The position numbers were made by a program, and so were the translations under genes. The notes beneath the pieces are model-generated. The model searched no databases. It was not told the origin of the DNA and saw only the letters and a list, made by a program, of their open reading frames with translations. From contig NZ_BJWY01000007.1 of NCBI RefSeq assembly GCF_007990715.1, positions 1 to 64,000 of the forward strand: a DNA stretch of 64,000 bases. Direction: 5' to 3'. The DNA is from Nocardia seriolae NBRC 15557. GTDB lineage: Bacteria > Actinomycetota > Actinomycetes > Mycobacteriales > Mycobacteriaceae. Positions 41,589-49,642 of this stretch are shown in pieces. How positions within the stretch are numbered: the stretch's first letter is position 1; the number at the start of each line of letters is the position of its first letter.

Positions 41589-41896
41589 TTCGGGCGCACC
41601 ACACTCGGTGGAAGATCCCCGACGAACATCGAGCCGACCCCGAATACATCGCAGCCGCTGATGCTTTCGCCTTGGCACAGGCGGTCTACGACCGACGCGC
41701 AAAGCTGGGCATCACCCAGACCGAGTTGGCGCGCCGGGCGGGAATGACTCAGCCGCAGGTGAGCCGCCTCGAAGGCGGAGACGTCACTCCAACACTGCCC
41801 CTGCTGCACCGCCTGTCCATCGCCCTCGAGGCGGAGCTGAAGTTGTCCTTCAAGGGCGAGGAGTTGGCTGTGGAATTCGTCGACCGCGCAGCGTGA
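41585..41896 (+). CDS. higA: HigA-type XRE antitoxin
   Basis: 103 residues; the HTH covers about 47-90 (LGITQTELARRAGMTQPQVSRLEGGDVTPTLPLLHRLSIALE). Intact and coupled (ATGA) to the frameshifted toxin, toxin-first order as in higBA. The antitoxin would repress its own operon. It is longer at the N-terminus than the minimal HTH (RWKIPDEHRADPEYIAAADAF), which in this family wraps the toxin. Confidence 0.85.
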   Translation: MIRAHHTRWKIPDEHRADPEYIAAADAFALAQAVYDRRAKLGITQTELARRAGMTQPQVSRLEGGDVTPTLPLLHRLSIALEAELKLSFKGEELAVEFVDRAA

Positions 41897-41906
41897 TCCG
41901 TCGCCG

Positions 41907-42740
41907 TCAGCGGCGGCGGATTCCGGAGACCAGGGCGAATAGGGTGTCGAGGACCGGGGTCGGGGTGATGGCGGTGGCTACGACCTGGATCTTTCCGGCG
42001 ATGCCGGGGATGTAGCGGGCCCTGGGGTGCTTTGCGGTGAGGGACTTTTCGACTTCCTTGACCACCGAGTCGACCGGGGCGGCGATCTTGGGGACCTGCT
42101 GGGACATTTTGCGGAGGCCCGCGAGGTGGGCGGCGTAGAGGTCGCGTTGGGCGTCGGTGAGGTGGGCGGTGGTGGTGTCGACCATGTCGGTGGCGCCGAA
42201 CCAGAGGTCGGTGGCGATGGGGCCCGGTTCGATGAGGGTGGTGTGGATTCCGAAGGGGCGGAGTTCTACTCGGAGGGCGTCTACCAGGCCCTCGAGGGCG
42301 AATTTCGAGGAGTTGTAGGCGCCGGTGCCGGGGGTGGAGATGCGGCCGGAGAGGGAGGAGATGAAGACGGCTCGGCCCTTGGCGGCGCGCAGGCGCGGGA
42401 GGACGGCCTGGGTGACGGCCACCGCGCCGAAGACGTTGACCTCGAACTGGTTTCGGAGTTCGTCGAGGGTGAGGAGTTCGACCGGGCCGTCTACGACCAC
42501 GCCCGCGTTGTTGACGACGGCGGTGAGGTCGGCGGGGAGGACCGCGTCGAGGGCGGCGATGTCCTCGGGGTTGGTGACGTCGAGCTGCACCGGGGTGATG
42601 CGGGAGTCGGCGGCGGCCAGTGCTTCGCCGTCGGAGAGTTTGCGGACGCCCGCGTAGACCTGCCAGCCCTGCTGGGCCATTCGCAGGCAGATGGCCTTTC
42701 CGATGCCGCGCGCCGCGCCGGTAACCAACACAGAGTTCAT
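41907..42740 (-). CDS. SDR-family oxidoreductase
   Basis: 277 residues: TGAARGIGKAI, NNAGVVVDGPVELL, catalytic Ser in ISSLSGRISTPG and YNSSK, then EPGPIATDLWFGATDM. It resembles 11-beta-HSD/retinol-dehydrogenase-like SDRs. The ATG at 42740 starts directly at the Rossmann strand; the open frame continues upstream antisense to the phosphoesterase. It is not in the conserved sterol set, so a steroid role is not assumed. Confidence 0.8.
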   Translation of the reverse strand: MNSVLVTGAARGIGKAICLRMAQQGWQVYAGVRKLSDGEALAAADSRITPVQLDVTNPEDIAALDAVLPADLTAVVNNAGVVVDGPVELLTLDELRNQFEVNVFGAVAVTQAVLPRLRAAKGRAVFISSLSGRISTPGTGAYNSSKFALEGLVDALRVELRPFGIHTTLIEPGPIATDLWFGATDMVDTTTAHLTDAQRDLYAAHLAGLRKMSQQVPKIAAPVDSVVKEVEKSLTAKHPRARYIPGIAGKIQVVATAITPTPVLDTLFALVSGIRRR

Positions 42741-42824
42741 GGTGGTCAGCCTAATTCGGAGCGGCCCGGCATGGCACGGGGTAATGGGGATGCTGTTCGG
42801 GGGTGGGGGTGTCACCATGTGGCG

Positions 42825-43703
42825 ATGGGGAATATCCTGATTGTCGGAGACCTGCACGGGAACACTGCGCACGCGCTCACCGCGGTGCGTACCGCGCAGC
42901 GTGAGCAGTGCTCGCGGGTGTTCGTGGTGGGGGACTTCGGGGCGTGGGAGCACATGGCCTCGGGGCGGCGGTATTTCGACGTGGTGGGTAAGACGGCCAA
43001 GCGGGCCGGGGTGGTCGTGTACTTCCTGGACGGGAACCACGACAAGAGTTCGCTGCTGCACGAGCTCTACGACGACAACCGCGATGACGAGGGATTCCTG
43101 GTGTGCCGCAAGCACCTGCGGTACGCGCCGCGCGGGCACCGGTGGAGCTGGGAGGGGACCACGTTCGCGGCCTTCGGCGGGGCGCTGTCCACGGACAAGG
43201 GCTGGCGGCTGGCGCGGGAGGCGCGCAAGGCCGAACAGGTCGAGAAGCGGCGGCGCTACGGGTCCCTGCATCGGCCGGAGACCGCGGGCACGCTGTGGTT
43301 TCCGGAGGAGGAGATGACCGACGACGAGCTGAGCGCGCTGCTCGAGGCCGACGGCTCACCGGTGGACATCCTGCTCACCCACGACAAACCGCGTGCCTCC
43401 GAGCCGAAATGGAACCGCAAGGACAAGCCGGAGTGCTATCCGAATCAGGACCGCGTCCAGCGCGTCGTCGAAGCGCTGCGGCCCAGCGTGCTGTTCCACG
43501 GGCACCTGCACGTGCGCTACACCGACACCATCGCCTCCGGTGACGGCCAGTGGACCCGGGTCGAGGGCCTGGCCTGCGATCCGGAAGCCTCGCAGTACCT
43601 GGAGTATTCGAGCGAACACTCCTGGTACGTGCTGCCACTGCCGTACCCGGGGCAGTCGCTCGAGGTCACCGACGACACCGAACCCAGTTCGCTACCGGCC
43701 TGA
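42825..43703 (+). CDS. calcineurin-like metallophosphoesterase
   Basis: 292 residues with all metal-binding motifs: GDLHGN (8-13), GDFGAWE (36-42), GNHDK (70-74), a later THDKP and GHLHVR. It hydrolyses phosphomono- or diesters; the substrate is unknown. The ATG at 42825 places the first motif at residue 8, as usual. Its 3' end overlaps the convergent permease gene by 12 bases. Confidence 0.85.
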   Translation: MGNILIVGDLHGNTAHALTAVRTAQREQCSRVFVVGDFGAWEHMASGRRYFDVVGKTAKRAGVVVYFLDGNHDKSSLLHELYDDNRDDEGFLVCRKHLRYAPRGHRWSWEGTTFAAFGGALSTDKGWRLAREARKAEQVEKRRRYGSLHRPETAGTLWFPEEEMTDDELSALLEADGSPVDILLTHDKPRASEPKWNRKDKPECYPNQDRVQRVVEALRPSVLFHGHLHVRYTDTIASGDGQWTRVEGLACDPEASQYLEYSSEHSWYVLPLPYPGQSLEVTDDTEPSSLPA

Positions 43704-45074
43704 TTCGTCGTCGTAGGAGGAGGTGCCCTCGTCCAGCAGCGGCTCCTCCACCTTGAAGTGCGCGGGCGCGAAGAACCGCAGCACGTGGTAGCCGGTGATG
43801 ACGACCAGCGTGCCCAGGGCGATGCCGCCGAGGGTGAAGTTGTCGGTGAACTTCATGCTCACATTGCCGATGCCGATGATCAGGCCCGCGGCGGCCGGCA
43901 CCAGGTTGAGCGGATTGCGCAGATCGACCCCGGCATTGGTCCAGATCTGCGCGCCCAGCAGGCCGATCATGCCGTAGAGGATGACGGTGATGCCGCCGAG
44001 CACGCCGCCCGGAATGGCCGCGACGATGGCCCCGAACTTGGGGCACAGACCGAAGAGCAGGGCGAAAAAGGCCGCGGCCCAATAGGCGGCGGTCGAGTAG
44101 ACGCGGGTCGCGGCCATGACGCCGATGTTCTCGGAGTAGGTGGTGTTGGGCGGGCCGCCGACCGCGGTGGACAGCATGGAGGCCGCGCCGTCGGCGGCGA
44201 TGGCGGTGCCGAGCTTGCCGTCCAGATTGCCGCCGGTCATCTCGCCGACCGCCTTCACGTGCCCGGCGTTCTCCGCGACCAGCGCGATCACCACGGGCAG
44301 CGCGACCAGCACCGCCGACAACTGGAACGACGGCGCGTGGAAGGTCGGCAGGCCCAGCCAGTCCGCCTTGGCCACGCCCGAGAGATCCAGCCGCCAGTGA
44401 TCGACGACCTTGCCGCTGCCATCGGCCGAGTGGATCTTCCCGAACACCCGGTCCAGCACCCAGGAGAGTCCGTACCCGAACACCAGGCCCAGGAAAATCG
44501 CGATGCGCGAGAAGAATCCGCGCAAACCGACGACCGCCAGCCCGGTGAAGAGCATGACCAGCAGGGCGGTCCACTGATCCTGCGGCCAGTAGGTCGAGGC
44601 GGTGACGGGAGCCAGATTGAAGCCGATGAGCATGACCACCGCGCCGGTCACCACCGGCGGCATGGCGGCGTGAACGATGCGCGCCCCGAACTTCTGCACC
44701 GCCAGACCGATCAGGAACAGCACCACGCCGACCGCGAGACAGGCCCCGGTAACCGTCGCGCTACTTCCGCCCTGGGCCCGGATCACCGCCGCCACGCCGA
44801 CGAACGACAGCGAACAGCCGAGGTAGCTGGGCACCTGCCCGCGGGTGGCCAGCAGGAATATCGCCGTGGCCACGCCCGACATCATGATGGCCAGGTTGGG
44901 GTCGAGTCCCATCAGCACGGGCGCGACGAAACTCGCCCCGAACATGGCCACGACGTGCTGCGCACCCAACCCGAAGGTCCGCGGCCACGACAACCGCTCA
45001 TCCGGCCGCACCACCGCCCCGGGCGCGGGCGTACGCCCATCCCCGTGCACCGTCCAGCGGACACCCAAACCCAT
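43692..45074 (-). CDS. NCS2-family uracil/xanthine permease
   Basis: 460 residues, about 14 membrane segments. UraA-like markers are ALVAENAGHVKAV (TM8 Glu) and GGPPNTTYSENIGVMAATRVYS (TM10 Glu), together binding the nucleobase. The second motif is closest to uracil permeases. The ATG at 45074 is chosen from the start of similarity (GAVVRPDERLSWPRTFGLGAQH); a longer open frame upstream is non-coding in character. No pyrimidine genes are adjacent. Confidence 0.88.
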   Translation of the reverse strand: MGLGVRWTVHGDGRTPAPGAVVRPDERLSWPRTFGLGAQHVVAMFGASFVAPVLMGLDPNLAIMMSGVATAIFLLATRGQVPSYLGCSLSFVGVAAVIRAQGGSSATVTGACLAVGVVLFLIGLAVQKFGARIVHAAMPPVVTGAVVMLIGFNLAPVTASTYWPQDQWTALLVMLFTGLAVVGLRGFFSRIAIFLGLVFGYGLSWVLDRVFGKIHSADGSGKVVDHWRLDLSGVAKADWLGLPTFHAPSFQLSAVLVALPVVIALVAENAGHVKAVGEMTGGNLDGKLGTAIAADGAASMLSTAVGGPPNTTYSENIGVMAATRVYSTAAYWAAAFFALLFGLCPKFGAIVAAIPGGVLGGITVILYGMIGLLGAQIWTNAGVDLRNPLNLVPAAAGLIIGIGNVSMKFTDNFTLGGIALGTLVVITGYHVLRFFAPAHFKVEEPLLDEGTSSYDDESGR

Positions 45075-45413
45075 CAACCGCCCGCTTTCTCCCGAAGGTC
45101 CGAAACCAATCGCGGCCATCCTAATCCGAGCAAACCCCCAGCTCTGGCGGCACACGAGTCGGCGACCCACGCACACCGGCCGGGCGATGGAGCCGCTCGC
45201 CCTGATTCGGACCACCGCCGCAACCCGGCGGCAGCGCATCACCCCACCGGACCATGCCGCGGCGAACCCGGAGTACGACCGGATCGGACTCGCATTCCCG
45301 GCACAAGCGCCGGAAATACCCTGTGGTGCAGCAATTTTCGATCGACGCAGGGGTGGGCGCGGGCAATCCTCACCGATCGGGTGCGGCGGCGGCCGCTTCA
45401 CCGCTACGGCAAG
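45075..45413. other. intergenic region upstream of permease gene
   Basis: A 339-base gap between two minus-strand genes. It should carry the promoter of the permease. I see no known riboswitch, strong hairpin with U-tract, or repeat, and no small open frame with a ribosome site. Confidence 0.4.
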
Positions 45414-45821
45414 CTATCCGAGGCCGTAGCGACGTCGAATTGCGGCCGGTAGCGCATAACCGTTGGCCCCCTCGTCGACGCCATCCGGCGGAAAGGCTTG
45501 CGGACCAGGCGAGTTCGCGAGATCCGGCAGGGCACGAGTGAGGCGGCGCAGCACACCGGCGACCATCGGATCGGCGGTGAGTTCGGCGCGAAGCTCGGCG
45601 GCCCGTTCCCGTGCTCGCGCGAGCGCCAGCTCATGAGCACGGGAAATCACCTGTGCCAAAGCCGCATCCGGCAGCTCGAGACCGACGATCCGGCCGTCGG
45701 CCTCTACCTCGATCCGCACGCCGTTCAGAGCCGCCCGGCCGCGCACCTCGGCCACGGCGTCCTGCACCCGTCGCGCCTTGCGCGCCACCTCCTCGAACCG
45801 CCCCTCCCCCGATATCGCCAC
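45414..45821 (-). CDS. YbaB/EbfC-like protein
   Basis: 135 residues. The pattern of a helical start (EEVARKARRVQDAVAEVRGRA), a two-strand middle (VRIEVEADGRIVGLELP) and a long helix (ISRAHELALARARERAAELRAEL) fits the YbaB/EbfC nucleoid-associated fold. Many diverged copies occur in nocardiae, often near secretion genes. No partner is evident here. The C-terminal 35 residues are outside the fold. Confidence 0.6.
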   Translation of the reverse strand: MAISGEGRFEEVARKARRVQDAVAEVRGRAALNGVRIEVEADGRIVGLELPDAALAQVISRAHELALARARERAAELRAELTADPMVAGVLRRLTRALPDLANSPGPQAFPPDGVDEGANGYALPAAIRRRYGLG

Positions 45822-45925
45822 GGGCCCAGCCTAAATACGCCGTGCCACATGCCGAGTGGCTTCGATGACTTCGCGCCCCCGTCGGCCGTCCCGCGACAGC
45901 GCCATGACGAGCCCGCGCGAACGGA

Positions 45926-45960
45926 AGAAGCCGCCCACCGGATGTCGATGTGCGGCTTCT
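45926..45960 (-). terminator. terminator-like hairpin after fadA6
   Basis: AGAAGCCGC (45926-45934) pairs perfectly with GCGGCTTCT (45952-45960). On the minus strand the stem is followed by TCC. It lies 18 bases beyond the fadA6 stop. Confidence 0.5.
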
Positions 45961-45978
45961 GGAAACGCTGCGAGTGGG

Positions 45979-47163
45979 TCAGCTCAGGCGTTCGATGACG
46001 GTGACGTTGGCGGTGCCGCCGCCCTCGCAGATGGTGAGCAGGCCGTAGCGGCCGTTCACTCGCTCGAGTTCGTTGAGCATGGTGGCGAACAGCTTGGCGC
46101 CGGTCGCGCCGAGGGGGTGACCGAGGGCGATGGCGCCGCCGTTCACGTTGACCTTGTCCGGGTTGGCGCCGGTTTCCTTGATCCAGGCCAGCACCACCGA
46201 GGCGAAGGCCTCGTTGATCTCGATGACGTCCATATCGTCGATGGTCAGGCCGGTCTTCTCGAGGGCCCACTTGGTGGCGGGGATGGGGGCGGTGAGCATG
46301 TAGATCGGGTCCGCGCCGCGGGCGCTCACGTGGTGGATGCGGGCGCGCGGGGTGAGGCCGTACTCCGCGACCGCCCAGTCCGAGGCCAGCAGGGTGGCGC
46401 TGGAACCATCGGAGATCTGGCTGGCCAGCGCGGCGGTGATGCGGCTGCCCTCGGCCAGCGGCTGTAGCCCGGCCATCTTCTCGAGGGTGGTCTCGCGCGG
46501 GCACTGGTCGATCCAGAAGTCGCCGACCGGCACGATCTCGCGGTCGAAGCGGCCGTCCACGATGGCCTTGCGGGCGCGGTCGTGGCTGCGCAGCGCCCAC
46601 TCCTCCATATCGCGGCGGGAGATGTCCCACTTCTCGGCGATCATGGTGGCCGAATTGAACTGCGACACTTCGCCGGTGCCGTAGCGGTGGTCCCAGCCCT
46701 GCGCGCCGACGAACGGCGAGTCGAAGCCGTAGGCCTGCCCGGCCAGCATGGCGGCCGAGATCGGGATGACCGACATGTTCTGCACGCCGCCCGCCACGAT
46801 CACCTCGGCGGTGCCGGACATGATGGCCTGCGCGCCGAAGGTGATGGCCTGCTGCGAGGAGCCGCACTGCCGGTCCACGGTGACGCCCGGCACCGACTCG
46901 GGGTAGCCCGCGGCCAACCACGAAGTGCGAGCGATGTTTCCGGCCTGCGGACCGATGGTGTCACAGCAGCCGAACACCACGTCGTCCACGGCGGCCGGGT
47001 CGAGGTTGCTCCGCTCGACCAGGCCCTTGATGGCGGCCGCGCCCAGATCGGCCGGATGCACACCGGCCAGCGCACCGCCCCGCTTGCCGACCGGGGTGCG
47101 CACGGCGTCGATCACATACGCCTCACGCATCGGCGAGTACTGGCGGCGGGACGGTGCTGACAT
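45979..47163 (-). CDS. fadA6: thiolase FadA6
   Basis: 394 residues with a complete thiolase set: nucleophile Cys100 (VDRQCGSSQQA), His in ALGHPLGATG and the second Cys in TICEGGGTAN. In the KstR2 regulon FadA6 (Rv3556c) acts on the CoA ester made from HIP after beta-oxidation. TAGGAG lies five bases before the ATG. It is 42 bases downstream of kstR2 and probably in the same transcript. Confidence 0.92.
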   Translation of the reverse strand: MSAPSRRQYSPMREAYVIDAVRTPVGKRGGALAGVHPADLGAAAIKGLVERSNLDPAAVDDVVFGCCDTIGPQAGNIARTSWLAAGYPESVPGVTVDRQCGSSQQAITFGAQAIMSGTAEVIVAGGVQNMSVIPISAAMLAGQAYGFDSPFVGAQGWDHRYGTGEVSQFNSATMIAEKWDISRRDMEEWALRSHDRARKAIVDGRFDREIVPVGDFWIDQCPRETTLEKMAGLQPLAEGSRITAALASQISDGSSATLLASDWAVAEYGLTPRARIHHVSARGADPIYMLTAPIPATKWALEKTGLTIDDMDVIEINEAFASVVLAWIKETGANPDKVNVNGGAIALGHPLGATGAKLFATMLNELERVNGRYGLLTICEGGGTANVTVIERLS

Positions 47164-47205
47164 GAGAACTCCTACTGCTGAACGCTGGGGCTGTGAAGTT
47201 GTTGT

Positions 47206-47814
47206 CTAGGTGTGCGTCTGAGGGTTGGTGAGCCCGTCGAGCACGATGGTCAGGTACTGCTTGGCGAGGTTGTCCACGGTGATCCGGCCGCCGGGCTGGT
47301 ACCAGCGCACCGACACCCAGACGGTGTCGCGCAGGAACCGGTAGGCGAGTGCGATGTCCATCTCGGGCCGGAAGCTGCCGTCGGCGACGCCGTTGGCCAG
47401 CACCTGGTGCCAGAGTTCGCGGAACTCCTTGTTGTACTCGGCGATGTAGTCGAATCGCGGTGTGCCGCTGAGGCGTTTGGCCTCGGCCTGGTAGATGGCG
47501 ACGGCGGCGTGGAACCGGTCGAACGATTCGTAGGACGCGACGACCAGCGCCTCCAGCGTGTCGCGCGCGGACACGCCAGCGGATACGATCTCGCGATACC
47601 GCCCGAAGAGGTCGTCGAGGAACCCGCGCAGGATTTCGTCCACCATGGCTTCTTTGGAATCGAAGTGGTGGTACAGACTCCCGGATAGAATCCCCGCCGC
47701 GTCGGCAATGTCACGAACCGTGGTGGCGCGCAGTCCGCGTTCCGCGAATAGGTTCGCGGCCAGGCCGAGCAGCTCGTTGCGACGTGCTGATTTGGAGGGG
47801 TCAGGTTGGGTCAC
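47206..47814 (-). CDS. kstR2: TetR-family repressor KstR2
   Basis: 202 residues. The HTH is TTVRDIADAAGILSGSLYHHFDSKEAM, typical of KstR2, followed by an all-helical ligand domain that in M. tuberculosis binds HIP-CoA. The GTG at 47814 (VTQPDPSKSARRNELLG) fits the 200-residue homologue; the frame is open further but would run through the operator. Its own promoter carries a KstR2-type palindrome 15 bases upstream, so it is self-regulated. Confidence 0.93.
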   Translation of the reverse strand: MTQPDPSKSARRNELLGLAANLFAERGLRATTVRDIADAAGILSGSLYHHFDSKEAMVDEILRGFLDDLFGRYREIVSAGVSARDTLEALVVASYESFDRFHAAVAIYQAEAKRLSGTPRFDYIAEYNKEFRELWHQVLANGVADGSFRPEMDIALAYRFLRDTVWVSVRWYQPGGRITVDNLAKQYLTIVLDGLTNPQTHT

Positions 47815-47828
47815 TCCGCCAATATACA

Positions 47829-47846
47829 ACCAAGCATTTGCTTGGT
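47829..47846. promoter_or_regulatory. KstR2-type autoregulatory palindrome
   Basis: ACCAAGCA-TT-TGCTTGGT is an 18-base perfect inverted repeat with a two-base centre. Against ANCAAGNNCTTGNT it has the first half exactly but a T for C at the start of the second CTTG, so the symmetry centre is shifted relative to the other two KstR2 boxes. Confidence 0.75.
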
Positions 47847-47884
47847 CCACCAGGGCGCCTGATCACCGCGCCTCGGAGTGGCGT

Positions 47885-48640
47885 TCAGCGCACCGAATAG
47901 CGCAGCGGCGAAGAGACCGATAGGTCGGCCAAGAGCCGATCGCAGATGACCACCGGTGAGATCCCGGCCCGGGCCATCCGGGCCACCAGCGCCAGGCGGC
48001 GTTCCGGACTGTCCCATTCGACGATCAGCGGCTCCCGGCCGGGTCCGGCGTCAACCGTGGCCATGACCCGCGGCGGCCCGCCGCCGTGATCGGGTTCCTC
48101 GATGATCTTGAGAATCATTCCCCGTTGCCATGCCCGATACGTCTCCATATCGGCCCCCACCACCAATTTGTCTGTGGCAGCGCATAACCCCTGCGCTATC
48201 TCATCGGCGAAGGCGAGATGATCGAACCGCAGGCGTCTGCAATTGCGCACCACCTCCAACAGGTCGGCACGAACCTCGCAGAGCAGGGCGGTTCGTTTGC
48301 GACGCCGCCGATCCGCATCGGAATCGCCGTATCCGGTCGCCCGCGACAGTCCCAGTCGGCGGGCCCGATCGCGGTCGCGAATCATGTCCCGCCGCAGGGC
48401 GGCGCGCGGATCGCGCGCCACATCGGTTTCATCCACGGCGTGTTGTTCGAGGATCTGCGCCGCACGCATGGCGGTGGCGCGTTCCGAGTCGTGGTCGAGC
48501 AATTCCGCACCCAAAGTCAGTGCGGCCAGAACGACATTGTCGAGCCGTCGGCGCGCCAAGACGACCTCGCGCACCAGCTCGAGTTCCATTTCCTCGTGGG
48601 CTTGTTCTGGGGCTGCTTGTTGTCTGCGATCCGGACCCAT
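47885..48640 (-). CDS. hypothetical protein
   Basis: 251 residues; not recognised. The first 140 residues are rich in Arg, Ala and Leu and predicted helical (LVREVVLARRRLDNVVLAALTLGAELL). The last 110 are more mixed, with KLVVGADMETYRAWQRGMILKIIEEPDHGGG and VEWDSPERRLALVARMARAGISPVVICDRLLA, the latter resembling an HTH-like end. No signal or membrane helix. It sits between kstR2 and ipdF, where M. tuberculosis has an unrelated gene, and ends 38 bases before the KstR2 palindrome. Confidence 0.6.
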   Translation of the reverse strand: MGPDRRQQAAPEQAHEEMELELVREVVLARRRLDNVVLAALTLGAELLDHDSERATAMRAAQILEQHAVDETDVARDPRAALRRDMIRDRDRARRLGLSRATGYGDSDADRRRRKRTALLCEVRADLLEVVRNCRRLRFDHLAFADEIAQGLCAATDKLVVGADMETYRAWQRGMILKIIEEPDHGGGPPRVMATVDAGPGREPLIVEWDSPERRLALVARMARAGISPVVICDRLLADLSVSSPLRYSVR

Positions 48641-48735
48641 GGGTCGTGCCCTTCGACTAGCGGTACCGGCCTAAACCAGGATTGCACAGGGAGACCCTCA
48701 ACGCGCCAGCCATTTTCCCTTCCGAATAAAACACG

Positions 48736-48768
48736 CACTGCCGCGCCCCCTCTGGGGACGCGGCAGTG
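48736..48768 (-). terminator. Rho-independent terminator after ipdF
   Basis: CACTGCCGCG (48736-48745) pairs perfectly with CGCGGCAGTG (48759-48768), with further CCCC/GGGG pairing inside. On the minus strand it is followed by CGTGTTTTATT. Confidence 0.85.
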
Positions 48769-48847
48769 AGAAAAGCTGCGACCGGAAGACACAGCATTCC
48801 GTAAGAACCGAACGCACTAATTCGGTTGTACGGGCGAGTAATCCGAA

Positions 48848-49642
48848 TTACGCGCGCTGACTGGAAATGGAGACCACCTCGCCGGTGAGGTACGTGGTGT
48901 AGTCGCTGGCGAGCATGGCGATGGTGGCGGCCACCTCCCAGGGCTCCGCGGCGCGGCCGAAGGCCTCACCGGCCGCCAGCCGGTCCAGCAGGTCGGCGGA
49001 GGTGACCTTGTCGAGGAAGGCGTGCCGGGCGATGGACGGGGCGACGGCATTGATGCGGACGCCGAATTCGGCGGCCTCGACGGCGCTGCAGCGGGTCAGC
49101 GCCATGACGCCCGCCTTGGCGGCGGCGTAGTGGGCCTGGCCGTGCTGGGCGCGCCAGCCGAGGACGGAGGCGTTGTTGACGACGACGCCGCCGTGCCCGG
49201 CCTCGCGGAAGTACTTGAGCACGGCCCGAGTTGCCCGGAACGTCCCGTTCAACGTGATGTCGAGAACCTTGTCCCACTGCTCGTCGGTCATGTCGACCAC
49301 GGGCACCTCGCCGCCGAGACCGGCATTGTTGACCATGACGTCGATGCGGCCGAACGCGGCCACGGCACCGGCGATGAGGGCGTCCACCTGCTCGGTCGAG
49401 CTGACGTCGCAGGGCACGGAAGCGACTCGGCGGTCCGGGAATTCGGCCTGCAGGGCCTCCTCGGTCTCCTTCAGGCGGCGCTCGTGCCAGTCGGAGATCA
49501 CCACGTCCGCACCCTCGGACAGCAACCGGCGCGCGGTGGCCGAGCCGATGCCGGTGCCCGCGGCGGCGGTCACGACCGCGATCTTGTCCGCGAGCAGGTT
49601 GTGGCCCGGGGTGATTTCGGGGGCGGTGGAAAGGTCACTCAC
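48848..49642 (-). CDS. ipdF: 5-hydroxy-HIC-CoA dehydrogenase IpdF (SDR)
   Basis: 264-residue SDR: TAAAGTGIGSATA, NNAGLGGEVP, catalytic Ser in NNASVLGWRAQHGQAHYAAAK (the Tyr and Lys are in its last five residues). It matches Rv3559c in size and in overlapping the fadE30 end. IpdF oxidises the hydroxyl on the indanone ring in HIP breakdown. ATGA overlap with fadE30 and a terminator downstream define a two-gene operon. Confidence 0.9.
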   Translation of the reverse strand: MSDLSTAPEITPGHNLLADKIAVVTAAAGTGIGSATARRLLSEGADVVISDWHERRLKETEEALQAEFPDRRVASVPCDVSSTEQVDALIAGAVAAFGRIDVMVNNAGLGGEVPVVDMTDEQWDKVLDITLNGTFRATRAVLKYFREAGHGGVVVNNASVLGWRAQHGQAHYAAAKAGVMALTRCSAVEAAEFGVRINAVAPSIARHAFLDKVTSADLLDRLAAGEAFGRAAEPWEVAATIAMLASDYTTYLTGEVVSISSQRA

